Assembly (NCBI GenBank): GCA_002418765.1
Contig: DIET01000042.1
Span: 1-44,337 of the forward strand
Direction of reading: 5' to 3'
DNA length: 44,337 nucleotides
From: Peptococcaceae bacterium UBA5767
Lineage (GTDB): Bacteria > Bacillota > TC1 > UBA5767
Of the stretch, positions 33,167-41,648 are shown piece by piece. The notes beneath the pieces were generated by a model. The model had not been told where the DNA came from and made no database searches. It was given only the letters and a program-made list of their open reading frames with translations. Made by a program: the position numbers and the translations under genes. How positions within the stretch are numbered: the stretch's first letter is position 1; each line of letters opens with the position of its first letter.

Positions 33167-33313
33167 CTACTGATGCAAACAAAGCTGGTTGGCTACTGTG
33201 CAAGAAGTCTTACAAGCTGATTGACAGCTGGATTGGCATTGTCCACAACCTCCCGTATCCCTAGTGTCTTGCAGTCTACCGATGACTATGGTTTGGATAT
33301 GTGTTGTTTTCAT
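33167..33313 (-). CDS. scfA: SCIFF ranthipeptide precursor (six cysteines in forty-five residues)
   Basis: A 48-residue peptide with a leader (MKTTHIQTIVIGRLQDTRDT) and a core with six cysteines arranged C-x2-C-x3-C-x3-C-x3-C-x6-C, followed by LHQ. The stretch QSACKTSCTVANQ is the SCIFF hallmark. The peptide is modified by ScfB to carry Cys thioether links. The family is nearly universal in Clostridia and has been connected to quorum-sensing-type signalling. ATG 33313 with AAGGAGGGG is preferred over the longer frame to 33349. A TGATAAAAT extended -10 lies about 30 bases upstream of the ATG, but without a good -35. Confidence 0.95.
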   Translation of the reverse strand: MKTTHIQTIVIGRLQDTRDTGGCGQCQSSCQSACKTSCTVANQLCLHQ

Positions 33314-33453
33314 CTGAACCCCTCCTTCATTGATATTTAATTTTATCACAAATCAGCAGTAGAAAAAAGAAAAACCTTCCTAATTCTAAGCATCGGCCTC
33401 TCAAGTCCCAAGAAGCAGATATCAACCTTGTCTAAATATAAATGGGAATAGTA

Positions 33454-33482
33454 TTGGGAACTTATTTATTTGTTGCTATAAT
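33454..33482 (+). promoter_or_regulatory. promoter of pilB-pilT-pilC
   Basis: TTGGGA (33454-33459), 17 bp, TATAAT (33477-33482). The leader to the pilB ATG would be about 23 bases and holds a GGAGAGGA ribosome binding site. Confidence 0.65.
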
Positions 33483-33511
33483 GAAGAAAATGTCCGAGAA
33501 GGAGAGGAAGC

Positions 33512-35221
33512 ATGCCAGATATAGATTTTCGAAAGCTACGATTGGGTGAAATCCTGATTGAAAATAATGTCATTACAGAGAAACATCTTGACATCGCCCT
33601 GGAAGCCACCAAAACTACTGGCAAAAAGCTAGGGGAGGTCTTGATCAATCTGGGCTTCATTACTGAAAAGCAGCTGTTGCAGACACTAAGCTATCAAATG
33701 AATATCCCTCTCATCGAGCTTCAAGACTACCCTATCAAACTGGATAAGGTCAAACTGATCAGCGAGGACTGGGCCAAGAAATTCGAAGTACTCATCCTGG
33801 GGGAGGAAGACGGTCATCTGGTTATGGCCATGACCAATCCCCTGGACTACAATACCCGCGATACTGTCCGTCTATTTACCGACAAAGAAATCAAGGTGGT
33901 CATTTGCACCCATGCTTCCCTAAGCAAAGCCATTCAGGATTCCTACCGGGAACTCAATGTTGAGCATGCGCTTGGCTCCATGGATCAGGCGAGTGGATTG
34001 ATCGATACCGAAATGGGTGATGCAGACACGATTGCAGAATCAAGTGCGCCCATCATTACCTTGCTGAACAATATCCTCCGCAAAGCGGTCACATCCAATG
34101 CCTCGGACGTACACTTCGAAACCTATGAAAAAATCGCCCGGGTACGAATGCGTATTGACGGAGATCTCAAAGAAGAATTCTCCTTAAAAACCAGCACCTA
34201 TACCAATCTTGTGGCTCGTATCAAGGTAGCCGCCAACTTAAATACCGTAGAAAAGCGCTTGCCCCAAGATGGCCGCATCAATATGGTCATCAACCGACAG
34301 AACATTGATTTTCGCATCTCTGTTCTACCCACCTATGCCGGAGAAAAGGTAGTGATCCGTATCCTCAATCAAACCCAGGCACTTCTTTCTCTCGAGGAAC
34401 TGGGCTTTACTGCTGATACTGAACGTCTCTACCGCAACCTGATTACCAGTCCCAATGGCATCATTCTGGTCACAGGTCCCACAGGTAGTGGTAAAACCAC
34501 GACACTTTACGCCACACTAAGTGCGTTGAACAGCATCGATAAAAACATCACCACGGTGGAAAATCCTGTAGAATACAAACTCTTTGGCATCAACCAGATA
34601 CAAACGAATGAAGCGCTTGGCCTTGACTTCAATGTCATTTTGCGCTCCATCTTGCGTCAGGACCCGGACATCATCATGATTGGGGAAATCAGGGATGAAG
34701 AAACGGCAGCCATTGCCATTCGGGCTGCTTCCACCGGACATTTGGTCTTGTCCACTTTGCACACCAACGACTCTGTTTCTACCATAGGCAGGCTCATCGA
34801 TATGGGCATTCCCCCCTATTTGATCACCGATTCCTTGCGGGGCGTAATTGCCCAGCGTTTGGTAAAGAAAATCTGCCCCCAGTGCAAGACAAGTGTTCCC
34901 GCCACTCCAGACCAGGCTGCCTGGCTTGGCATAAAAGAAGGTACCCCTCTGTATCACGGAACAGGCTGTAGCCACTGTGAAAACACCGGCTACAAAGGGC
35001 GGATTGCCATTTATGAGATGCTGCCCATCGACGGTGCCATGCAACGGGCGATTGAAAAAAAGGCCAATTCAGCTGAATTGTACCAGCTGGCTGAATCCAA
35101 GGGTCTGGTGCGCTTGGCGGATTCTTGTAAAGAACTGGTTCTAAAAGGCATCACCACCATCCAGGAACATGGGAAAATTACCTATACAGTAAGAACATCC
35201 AGCGAAGGGAGCCTGTCATGA
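33512..35221 (+). CDS. pilB: type IV pilus extension ATPase PilB (GspE family)
   Basis: A 569-residue hexameric ATPase that drives pilus assembly from the cytoplasm. An N-terminal GspE-type domain (residues 1-150, ending in a degenerate YRE segment) is followed by the N2 domain with NASDVHFE near 198 and the ATPase core: Walker A GPTGSGKTT near 320, Asp box, Walker B LRQDPDIIMIGEIRDEE near 383, His box STGHLVLSTLHTND. The zinc site CPQC (near 454) and CSHC (near 487) is present, which is typical of PilB/GspE and absent from PilT. It is the first gene of the pilus locus and overlaps pilT by 4 bases. Confidence 0.95.
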   Translation: MPDIDFRKLRLGEILIENNVITEKHLDIALEATKTTGKKLGEVLINLGFITEKQLLQTLSYQMNIPLIELQDYPIKLDKVKLISEDWAKKFEVLILGEEDGHLVMAMTNPLDYNTRDTVRLFTDKEIKVVICTHASLSKAIQDSYRELNVEHALGSMDQASGLIDTEMGDADTIAESSAPIITLLNNILRKAVTSNASDVHFETYEKIARVRMRIDGDLKEEFSLKTSTYTNLVARIKVAANLNTVEKRLPQDGRINMVINRQNIDFRISVLPTYAGEKVVIRILNQTQALLSLEELGFTADTERLYRNLITSPNGIILVTGPTGSGKTTTLYATLSALNSIDKNITTVENPVEYKLFGINQIQTNEALGLDFNVILRSILRQDPDIIMIGEIRDEETAAIAIRAASTGHLVLSTLHTNDSVSTIGRLIDMGIPPYLITDSLRGVIAQRLVKKICPQCKTSVPATPDQAAWLGIKEGTPLYHGTGCSHCENTGYKGRIAIYEMLPIDGAMQRAIEKKANSAELYQLAESKGLVRLADSCKELVLKGITTIQEHGKITYTVRTSSEGSLS

Positions 35222-36276
35222 CGCTACAACCTATCCTTGAAAAAGCGGTATCGCGTCACGCCTCCGATGTCCATATCGTTAACGGTTGGCCCGTGATGCT
35301 GCGCATCGACGGGATACTCGTCCCATTGCAAGATCAACGTATGCAAGAAGAAGATATCTTCCTTTTGAGCCAATCTCTTTTAAAAAGTGAAGATTATGAA
35401 ACACTTTTGAAGACCAATACCGAAATCGATCACTGCTTTTCGCTTAACAATATAGGTCGCTTTAGGGTCAATGCCTATAAACAACAGGGGAACATCAGTT
35501 TGGCCATCCGCTGTCTTCCAGCTTCACCCCCTACTTTGGAAGAACTTCATCTTCCGGCCGCATTGCCGGAGCTGGCAATGAAGCATGCCGGCATTCTGTT
35601 GGTCACCGGGCCGACGGGCAGTGGCAAGTCCACCTCCTTGGCCGCCATGATCCGTTTGATCAACGAAACGCAGCACAAACACATCATCACCATAGAAGAT
35701 CCCATTGAATACTTGCATGCGCCCCAAAAAAGCATCATTAGCCAACGTGAGATTGGCAAAGACACAACCTCATTTGCTGCAGCCTTACGCGCCGCCCTCA
35801 GGCAGGACCCTGACGTAATTTTGGTCGGAGAAATGCGGGATTTAGAAACCATCCAGACCGCCCTGACGGCCTCTGAGACGGGACATTTGGTACTTTCTAC
35901 TTTGCATACCAATGGAGCTGTGGAAACCATCAACCGCATCATCGATGTATTTCCAACCCACCAGCAACAGCAGATACGTTTACAACTAGCAGCCAATATA
36001 ACCGGCATCTTGTCTCAGCAATTGTTGCCCATGCATAACCAGGCTGGCCGAATTGCAGCCACCGAGTTCTTGGTTCCCACATCGGCCATCCGTCACATGA
36101 TACGTGAAGGCAAAACGCATCAAATACAGTCTTCTTTGACCATGGGAGCACAATATGGCATGCACACCATGGATACCAGTTTGGCTAATCTTTTACAGCT
36201 TGGCAAAATATCCCGTGAAACCATGCTTGATTATGCGGTCGACCAAGATGCACTGACAAAACTATTATCTCAATAA
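35218..36276 (+). CDS. pilT: type IV pilus retraction ATPase PilT
   Basis: A 352-residue ATPase expected to power pilus retraction and twitching. HASDVHIVNGWPVMLRIDG at residues 13-31, Walker A GPTGSGKST near 130, Walker B RQDPDVILVGEMRDLE near 195 and the His box GHLVLSTLHTNGAVETINRI near 222. It lacks the zinc cysteines of PilB. The AIRAL-type retraction motif is only loosely kept (SAIRHMIREGK near 288). Its ATG overlaps the pilB stop. Confidence 0.94.
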   Translation: MTLQPILEKAVSRHASDVHIVNGWPVMLRIDGILVPLQDQRMQEEDIFLLSQSLLKSEDYETLLKTNTEIDHCFSLNNIGRFRVNAYKQQGNISLAIRCLPASPPTLEELHLPAALPELAMKHAGILLVTGPTGSGKSTSLAAMIRLINETQHKHIITIEDPIEYLHAPQKSIISQREIGKDTTSFAAALRAALRQDPDVILVGEMRDLETIQTALTASETGHLVLSTLHTNGAVETINRIIDVFPTHQQQQIRLQLAANITGILSQQLLPMHNQAGRIAATEFLVPTSAIRHMIREGKTHQIQSSLTMGAQYGMHTMDTSLANLLQLGKISRETMLDYAVDQDALTKLLSQ

Positions 36277-36294
36277 ATGAAAGAAGGGTCCCAC

Positions 36295-37506
36295 ATGCCC
36301 AGATACAAGTACACGGCACTGACAACCGCGGGGAAAAAAATCAAGGGTGACTTGATGGCTTCATCTCGCACGGATATCTTGTCTTACCTCCGTACCCATG
36401 CGTTGACGCCCATTCAAATTACAGAAAATAAGGCGCCCGAAAAGCTAAACATACGCAATCCTTTTGTTCGTTCCGGTTATCGCCTAAAAGATATGGTTTT
36501 TTTTACCAGACAATTTGCTACCATGCTAAACGCCGGACTGAATGTTACCTCAGCCCTCGATACGCTACGCCGTCAGAAAACCAGTCTTCATCTTAAGAAA
36601 TCCCTGGACAGCCTTTATGAGCAAACCAGTATGGGCATGAGTCTATCCCAGTCTCTGCAAAAAAACAAAACCTCCTTTCCTCCATTTCTAATGCGTATGA
36701 TGGAAGTCGGAGAACTCAGCGGAAACCTGGATTCCATCATGACCAAACTGTCCGATTATTATGAGCGAGAATATGATGTAAGTAAAAAAATCAAAGGAGC
36801 ACTTATTTATCCCACCATGATTCTTTTGGTGACAATCTTTATGCTGATTTTCATCTTGATTTTTGTACTTCCAAGCTTTGAAAATATGTTTTCCGCTAAC
36901 GGAGCATCACTTCCCCTAATCACTCGCATACTGCTTAGCCTATCCCAAAGTCTGATGGATCATGGGCTGATTTACCTGCTTGTGCTTGGTCTGGCGGGTC
37001 TAGGGTTACGTCAGTTTTTTCATACCGAGCAAGGGCACGAAACATCTTCTTTACTCAAGTTAAAGCTACCGGTCATTCGCAAGCATTACCAAATGATCAT
37101 CACTTCCCGCTTTGCCAGAACCATGCAGATCCTTCTCTATAGTGGAATTACCATTACCTATGCCTTGGAAATCACTGCCAACGTTATGGAGAATGCCGTC
37201 CTCAGACGCAAAGTCCTCACGGTGCGGGATTTGGTTAACAGCGGTGAGCCATTTGGTAAATCGTTGGACAGTATCCATTTTTTTCCTGACATTCTTCTGT
37301 CCATGATAGACATTGGAGAAACCTCCGGATCTCTCGATGAAATGCTAGAAAAGTCGAGTACCCACTACGACAAGGAAATGGAAAATGCCATCAATCAGCT
37401 TCTCAAGCTGATTGAACCTGGGGCCATTTTGCTGGTCTCTGTCTTGGTTGGCTTTGCTGTTTTTGCTATTCTCATGCCTATGCTGGACATGATCAATCTC
37501 TATTGA
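36295..37506 (+). CDS. pilC: type IV pilus inner-membrane platform protein PilC (GspF family)
   Basis: A 403-residue protein with two GspF cytoplasmic domains and three membrane segments. MPRYKYTALTTAGKKIKGDL opens the protein, FTRQFATMLNAGLNVTSALD (near 72) and FARTMQILLYSGITITYALE (near 275) are the paired F domains, and the last segment is ILLVSVLVGFAVFAILMPMLDMI. It couples PilB and PilT to pilin polymerisation. ATG 36295 has AAGAAGGG upstream and matches the family N-terminus; ATG 36277, directly after the pilT stop, adds only MKEGSH. Confidence 0.94.
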   Translation: MPRYKYTALTTAGKKIKGDLMASSRTDILSYLRTHALTPIQITENKAPEKLNIRNPFVRSGYRLKDMVFFTRQFATMLNAGLNVTSALDTLRRQKTSLHLKKSLDSLYEQTSMGMSLSQSLQKNKTSFPPFLMRMMEVGELSGNLDSIMTKLSDYYEREYDVSKKIKGALIYPTMILLVTIFMLIFILIFVLPSFENMFSANGASLPLITRILLSLSQSLMDHGLIYLLVLGLAGLGLRQFFHTEQGHETSSLLKLKLPVIRKHYQMIITSRFARTMQILLYSGITITYALEITANVMENAVLRRKVLTVRDLVNSGEPFGKSLDSIHFFPDILLSMIDIGETSGSLDEMLEKSSTHYDKEMENAINQLLKLIEPGAILLVSVLVGFAVFAILMPMLDMINLY

Positions 37507-37540
37507 TTTCAACAAGAAATTTAAAAGAGCGCATTTTTTT

Positions 37541-37569
37541 TTGCAATTTAAATTTCACTCTGGTATGAT
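37541..37569 (+). promoter_or_regulatory. separate promoter of the major pilin gene
   Basis: TTGCAA (37541-37546), 17 bp, TATGAT (37564-37569), in the 106-bp gap after pilC. Leader about 37 bases. With the terminator after the pilin gene this makes an independent pilin transcript. Confidence 0.7.
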
Positions 37570-37612
37570 AAGCAGTAGCAAGATGCATTTTATTCCCTAA
37601 GGAGGATATTTA

Positions 37613-38029
37613 ATGAAACGAATGAGAAAAATGATGAACAAACGAGGTTTTACCCTCATTGAGCTGATTGTTGTCCTAGCAATACTAGGTGTTATCCTGG
37701 CCATTGCCGTTCCCCGTTACAACGGACTGCAAGAGGCTGCCCAAGTCAAAGCAGACAAATCATCATCTGCTCTTATCATCAAAAGCGCACGTTTAATGGA
37801 AGCCAATGAAAATCTCACAGGCGATGTAGTCGCCGAACTTGGCACAGACGATGAATTGGATGTAACCGCCGATGGAATCGAGAGCGACATCGTTTATTAT
37901 GCCGCTGATGCAGCGAATATTTCACAATCGACCGATGCTGCTTTTGTTTTAACGTATGACGGCACCGCTGAGAAATATGAAGTTGATGCTGGCTCCTTTA
38001 ACTATGTCGAAGGCGCACCTATCAATTAA
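37613..38029 (+). CDS. pilA: major type IV pilin
   Basis: A 138-residue type IV pilin. Short basic leader MKRMRKMMNKRG, then the cleavage site G^FTLIELIVVLAILGVILAIAVPRY with the conserved Glu at mature position 5, and a small acidic C-terminal domain (pilin head) without a cysteine pair. AAGGAGG seven bases before the ATG, its own promoter and its own terminator point to strong expression, as expected for the major subunit. Confidence 0.92.
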   Translation: MKRMRKMMNKRGFTLIELIVVLAILGVILAIAVPRYNGLQEAAQVKADKSSSALIIKSARLMEANENLTGDVVAELGTDDELDVTADGIESDIVYYAADAANISQSTDAAFVLTYDGTAEKYEVDAGSFNYVEGAPIN

Positions 38030-38031
38030 AG

Positions 38032-38054
38032 AAGACCTTCGGGTCTTTTTTTTT
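38032..38054 (+). terminator. terminator of the major pilin gene
   Basis: AAGACC, TTCG tetraloop, GGTCTT, then a run of T; directly behind the stop. The very stable UUCG-type loop and the long T tract make it convincing. Genes downstream would be expressed at lower level by leakage or from an unseen promoter. Confidence 0.9.
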
Positions 38055-38142
38055 CTTCTTTTATGGTACGCTATCAACAGTCTCTGGGTGACCAAAAACG
38101 GATACCCAGTTATTTTTACTAATCTGGAAAGGAGCTTTTCCC

Positions 38143-38838
38143 ATGTTATTTATCGTCATTTTCTTTGTCTATGGTCTCGTTATCGGCTCCTTTCTCAACG
38201 TGGTAATCTATCGACTGCCCCATGGCATCTCGCTGTCATATCCAGCTTCACATTGTCCTTACTGCCAGACCAAGCTTAAGATTCGAGACTTGATGCCCGT
38301 GTTAAGCTTTCTACTGGTGCGCGGGCGATGCCGCTATTGCCATAAGCCCATCCGTTTGCGCTATATTCTGGTAGAACTGGGAACCGGTCTTTTTCTGGCA
38401 GCACTGTACATGCGCAGTGGGCTAAGCATCATTAGTCTTGTGGTTGCACTAATGGGTTTTACCCTTATCTCTTCAGCCTTCATCGTATACGACGAGCACC
38501 CTCTGCCGACAAAACTTTTGGTGTTCATGGGGTTCTTCATCATCGTAAAACAGTTTCTCCAGCCCCTTCCTCTTATGGATTGGCTAGGCACATTGGTCCT
38601 TGCGAGCATCCTGTTCCTGTACCGCAAACGGCAGGCGAAGGATTTCGACACTGAACTTCTTCTGCTTTGTACCGGATTATTTACTGGTTTTGAACTCTTT
38701 GCATTGCTCCTTCTCCTTTCATGGGGGACAAGCACACTCTTTCATTGTATAATGTACTATAGTTTGTTGTCTTGGCATCAGCAGACACATCGGGCTTTGG
38801 TGATCCTAAGCTATGCACTGTTTGCACTACTTATCTAG
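38143..38838 (+). CDS. pilD: divergent prepilin peptidase (A24 family)
   Basis: A 231-residue polytopic membrane protein that should cleave and N-methylate pilins. The N-terminal part is classical: GSFLNVVIYRLPHG, then a zinc-type cysteine quartet CPYC (near 38-41) and CRYC (near 63-66) flanking KIRDLMPVLSFLLVRGRC. The first catalytic Asp is kept in FIVYDEHPLP (about residue 117). The second, normally in GxGDxKL, seems replaced by AKDFDTELLLLCTGLFTG (Asp near 167-169) without the glycines and with Glu for Lys. AAAGGAG precedes the ATG. Identification is firm from the N-half and context; activity is less certain. Confidence 0.88.
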   Translation: MLFIVIFFVYGLVIGSFLNVVIYRLPHGISLSYPASHCPYCQTKLKIRDLMPVLSFLLVRGRCRYCHKPIRLRYILVELGTGLFLAALYMRSGLSIISLVVALMGFTLISSAFIVYDEHPLPTKLLVFMGFFIIVKQFLQPLPLMDWLGTLVLASILFLYRKRQAKDFDTELLLLCTGLFTGFELFALLLLLSWGTSTLFHCIMYYSLLSWHQQTHRALVILSYALFALLI

Positions 38839-38864
38839 ACATCATCCATTATGCAGGAGGACTT

Positions 38865-40373
38865 ATGGCCAAAAATTATACCGTTTTGGAGTTTAAGGAC
38901 AATGAAATAAAAATCATCGTCGGCAAGAGAAAGAGCCGTGCTGCTTTGATTTCTACAATCATCACCCATCCTCTTTCCCGAAGCCTGCAGCTCCAACAAG
39001 ATCACTTCGATGCTACTCTTCTTGCATCCTTGCTGCGGGATCTTTTTGTAAAACACAGTCTGCACAGCAAAAATGTCATTGTGAGCATCGTCAATGCCAA
39101 CATGCTCACCAGAGTCCATGTCTTTCCTCAGGCATCCAGCAAAGACTTGATGTCTATGGTACAACTCTACATCGCTGAGACATTTCCTGTACAAATATCT
39201 GACTATTTTTTAGATTATGCTCTACTAGGCAAAGTAAAAGGCGGGCTATTGGTTCGGATCAATGTTCTCAACAAAGCCTTGGTAGAAAGCATCTATGAAA
39301 GTCTTATCCTGGCTGGTTTGCATCCCATCATGTTTTCACCTCAATCAGCTGCCTTGGAAGCTGTTTTACAGGAAGCTAAAAAAATCAACGACAAACCGCA
39401 CAACAAAATGCAACCATTCGGACTGATTGAGATACAAGGAAACCAAGCCAATCTATCTCTTTTTCAAGAGGGTCGGCTGGTTTTTAACCGCGATATCCAA
39501 GGAGAAACAACTTGGGATGATGAAGAGTTTTTAGAAAAACTGTCCCTGACCTATGTCCAACAATTTCGATCTCTGGCACAGAGAACCTTTGTTTTTCAGG
39601 AACCAGAGTATTTCTATCTCTGCGGAACGATGACCGATTCGCTAAAAATACGTTCCTGGCTGGAGAAGCGTTTGGATCGACCTTTTGAAGTCATTCGAAC
39701 CATCGATACCGTGAGTTACAAGCGCTACCAACCGGTAGGCACTATGGAGGACCTGACAGCAGCAGGCCTTTTGCTCTCTGTCCCTAGCAAAGGAACGAAC
39801 AAACAACACTATTTTGATTTTTTCTATTCACTTAAACAAAAAACACGAAAAAAAATCAATACCTCAGCCATTCTGCGAGGGCTGATCATCATCGCAATTA
39901 TTCTTGGCACCTATTACAATATGCACTATATACAGGAGTCACGCGCTTCTAAAGAAGCCTTGGCCAAAGAGCAGGCAATTACCCTCACAGCCAACCAGGT
40001 ACATGAAGAATCTCAGGTTCTTTCCATCACGCAAGCCTGGGAACGTACCAAGCACTATGAAGAACGTTTGGAGTCCACCCTCGCTATCCTAAGTTCAAAA
40101 CCCCGCACCGACTCCACACTGCTGCTTCGCATCATAAACGATATGCCTGGCGACATTACTTTAAGCTCTGTGACCGTGACCCCAGAGCAAATTTTTCTCA
40201 ATGGAACAGCCACAAAAAGAGAAAGCATCGCCCAATTTGAATACGCTGTTAAAAATATCCCTGAACTAAGCTATATCTTCATCACTGGGATCACTTCCAA
40301 CAACGATGATACAATTTTTACCTTTACCCTAGATGCGCAAATCCAAGCAATAGAGGAGAACCATGATGCTTAA
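38865..40373 (+). CDS. pilM: PilM-PilN fusion protein of the pilus assembly complex
   Basis: A 502-residue protein. Residues 1-320 resemble the PilM actin-like cytoplasmic domain (AKNYTVLEFKDNEIKIIVG start, FPVQISDYFLDYALLG near 110). One membrane segment follows at about 335-356 (GLIIIAIILGTYYNMHYI). The outer part has a coiled coil and a PilN-like ferredoxin-type domain (LLLRIINDMPGDITLSSVTV ... GTATKRESIAQFEYAVKNIP). PilM and PilN are usually separate; here they are one chain, like GspL of type II secretion. I chose ATG 38865 with AGGAGG before it; the longer frame from 38772 overlaps pilD. It is followed by pilO with an 11-base overlap. Confidence 0.85.
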   Translation: MAKNYTVLEFKDNEIKIIVGKRKSRAALISTIITHPLSRSLQLQQDHFDATLLASLLRDLFVKHSLHSKNVIVSIVNANMLTRVHVFPQASSKDLMSMVQLYIAETFPVQISDYFLDYALLGKVKGGLLVRINVLNKALVESIYESLILAGLHPIMFSPQSAALEAVLQEAKKINDKPHNKMQPFGLIEIQGNQANLSLFQEGRLVFNRDIQGETTWDDEEFLEKLSLTYVQQFRSLAQRTFVFQEPEYFYLCGTMTDSLKIRSWLEKRLDRPFEVIRTIDTVSYKRYQPVGTMEDLTAAGLLLSVPSKGTNKQHYFDFFYSLKQKTRKKINTSAILRGLIIIAIILGTYYNMHYIQESRASKEALAKEQAITLTANQVHEESQVLSITQAWERTKHYEERLESTLAILSSKPRTDSTLLLRIINDMPGDITLSSVTVTPEQIFLNGTATKRESIAQFEYAVKNIPELSYIFITGITSNNDDTIFTFTLDAQIQAIEENHDA

Positions 40374-41151
40374 TCTCAACCGGGAAATCACCCCGGACAA
40401 CCTCAAAAAAATAGGACTCTTTTTACTGGTTCTGTTGTTGCTTGTTTATGTGCTCTGGGCTTGGTACATACCCGCTTTGTCCTTGGTCGATGAAATCGAT
40501 TCCCAAAGGGAAATGGTTGCCTTGGAGAACGATAGACTGATTGCTCAGGCGTCCATGGCTGATGAGCTTCGGGCAGAACAAGCCTCATTACAGGAGAACC
40601 TCATAAAGCGACAGAACAGCTATTTTACCCAGCTTCATCAAGAAGATATCATCATTCTTTTAGATACATTAGCACGTGATCTGGACATCCGGCTGGGAAA
40701 TCTTTCTTTTTCTGACCCCACACTGGGTGCGGCCGATGCCATTACGCTAGACCGTCTGGCCTGGGAACAAGAGTTCGAGTCCATTGCCGCCCTTTTGCAG
40801 GGAGAGGCTGATCACATCAACCCTTCACTCGTGATTAACGATACAGAGGAGGATGCACCAATGACCCTTCAACTGCAAGAATTGTTGGTCGGTGTTCATA
40901 TGGAAGGATCTTACCAACAATGCATCAGCTTTATTCAGGCGATTGAGACTTTCCCTTATGATGTCGGCATAAACAACTTCAGCATACAGCCTGTTGCCTC
41001 TGATATTCTCACTGATCAGGTATCGGTCAGCATGAACCTTTGGTTTTATGCACTTCCGGATCCTTTTGCTCAGGACAATCGTCTTATACGGGTCACAGCA
41101 CAAAGCAGCGCTCCCAAAACCAATCCTTTCCAAAGCCGTGTAAGCCCATGA
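40363..41151 (+). CDS. pilO: PilO-like pilus alignment protein
   Basis: A 262-residue bitopic membrane protein. A short cytoplasmic tail, a membrane segment (IGLFLLVLLLLVYVLWAWYI, near residues 17-36), a coiled coil (EIDSQREMVALENDRLIAQA onward to about 90) and a globular domain with LQELLVGVHMEGSYQQCISF, which matches the ferredoxin-like repeat of PilO. It should pair with the PilN part of the upstream fusion. It overlaps the pilM gene by 11 bases and the next gene by 4. Sequence similarity is weak, and context carries much of the call. Confidence 0.8.
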   Translation: MMLNLNREITPDNLKKIGLFLLVLLLLVYVLWAWYIPALSLVDEIDSQREMVALENDRLIAQASMADELRAEQASLQENLIKRQNSYFTQLHQEDIIILLDTLARDLDIRLGNLSFSDPTLGAADAITLDRLAWEQEFESIAALLQGEADHINPSLVINDTEEDAPMTLQLQELLVGVHMEGSYQQCISFIQAIETFPYDVGINNFSIQPVASDILTDQVSVSMNLWFYALPDPFAQDNRLIRVTAQSSAPKTNPFQSRVSP

Positions 41152-41639
41152 TGCCAGACAGAAAGTGTGTTACCGTAAACCGACGTGGCGTCAGTGTAAT
41201 GGAAATCATGATTGCACTAGGACTTATGGCTGTTTTATTTGTACCAATTTTTCAAGTTTACCTGGGTTCTGTGCGATTCACCCAATATTCTGGAGAAAAG
41301 ATTACAGCCAATAGCTTTGCGCTAAGCCTCATTACCACCATTCAGTCCGGCGAGACGTCAGAACTTCTGGACAATGAGGATCTATCGTCCCAGTACCAGG
41401 TAACCCAGAACAGCGCTACAACCTACCGCATCGAACCCAAGGTAACAGATGGTAGCCTTTTTGCTCTGGCAACCACAAAAAAAGCTACGACGTCTTCATA
41501 TCATATTCCGAAGGTCAACATCGATCTGACCCAGGAATCTTTGCTTTTCAGCCAGACACTGGATTTTTATTTGGTAAGTCTGGCAGTCTATCAGGAAGCA
41601 GAACTCATTGGCATCTACCAGGCCAGCGAAATGCACTGA
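41148..41639 (+). CDS. minor pilin-like protein with type IV prepilin signal
   Basis: A 163-residue protein. Leader MMPDRKCVTVNRRG, cleavage G^VSVMEIMIALGLMAVLFVPIFQVYLGS with Glu at mature position 5, then a soluble domain of about 120 residues. ATG 41148 overlaps the pilO stop (ATGA), which decides this start over the longer frame from 41040. Probably part of the initiating pilin complex at the pilus tip (by position and fold). Confidence 0.82.
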   Translation: MMPDRKCVTVNRRGVSVMEIMIALGLMAVLFVPIFQVYLGSVRFTQYSGEKITANSFALSLITTIQSGETSELLDNEDLSSQYQVTQNSATTYRIEPKVTDGSLFALATTKKATTSSYHIPKVNIDLTQESLLFSQTLDFYLVSLAVYQEAELIGIYQASEMH

Positions 41640-41648
41640 GGTAACCGC

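Noticed and set aside
37507..37612. Cyclic di-GMP riboswitch in front of the pilin gene
   Set aside because: The region was read for the GEMM-type conserved bases; only a plain promoter and ribosome binding site are visible.
38081..38109. Small hairpin CTGGGT / ACCCAG before pilD
   Set aside because: Only six plus two base pairs and no U-tract directly behind it; too weak to call.
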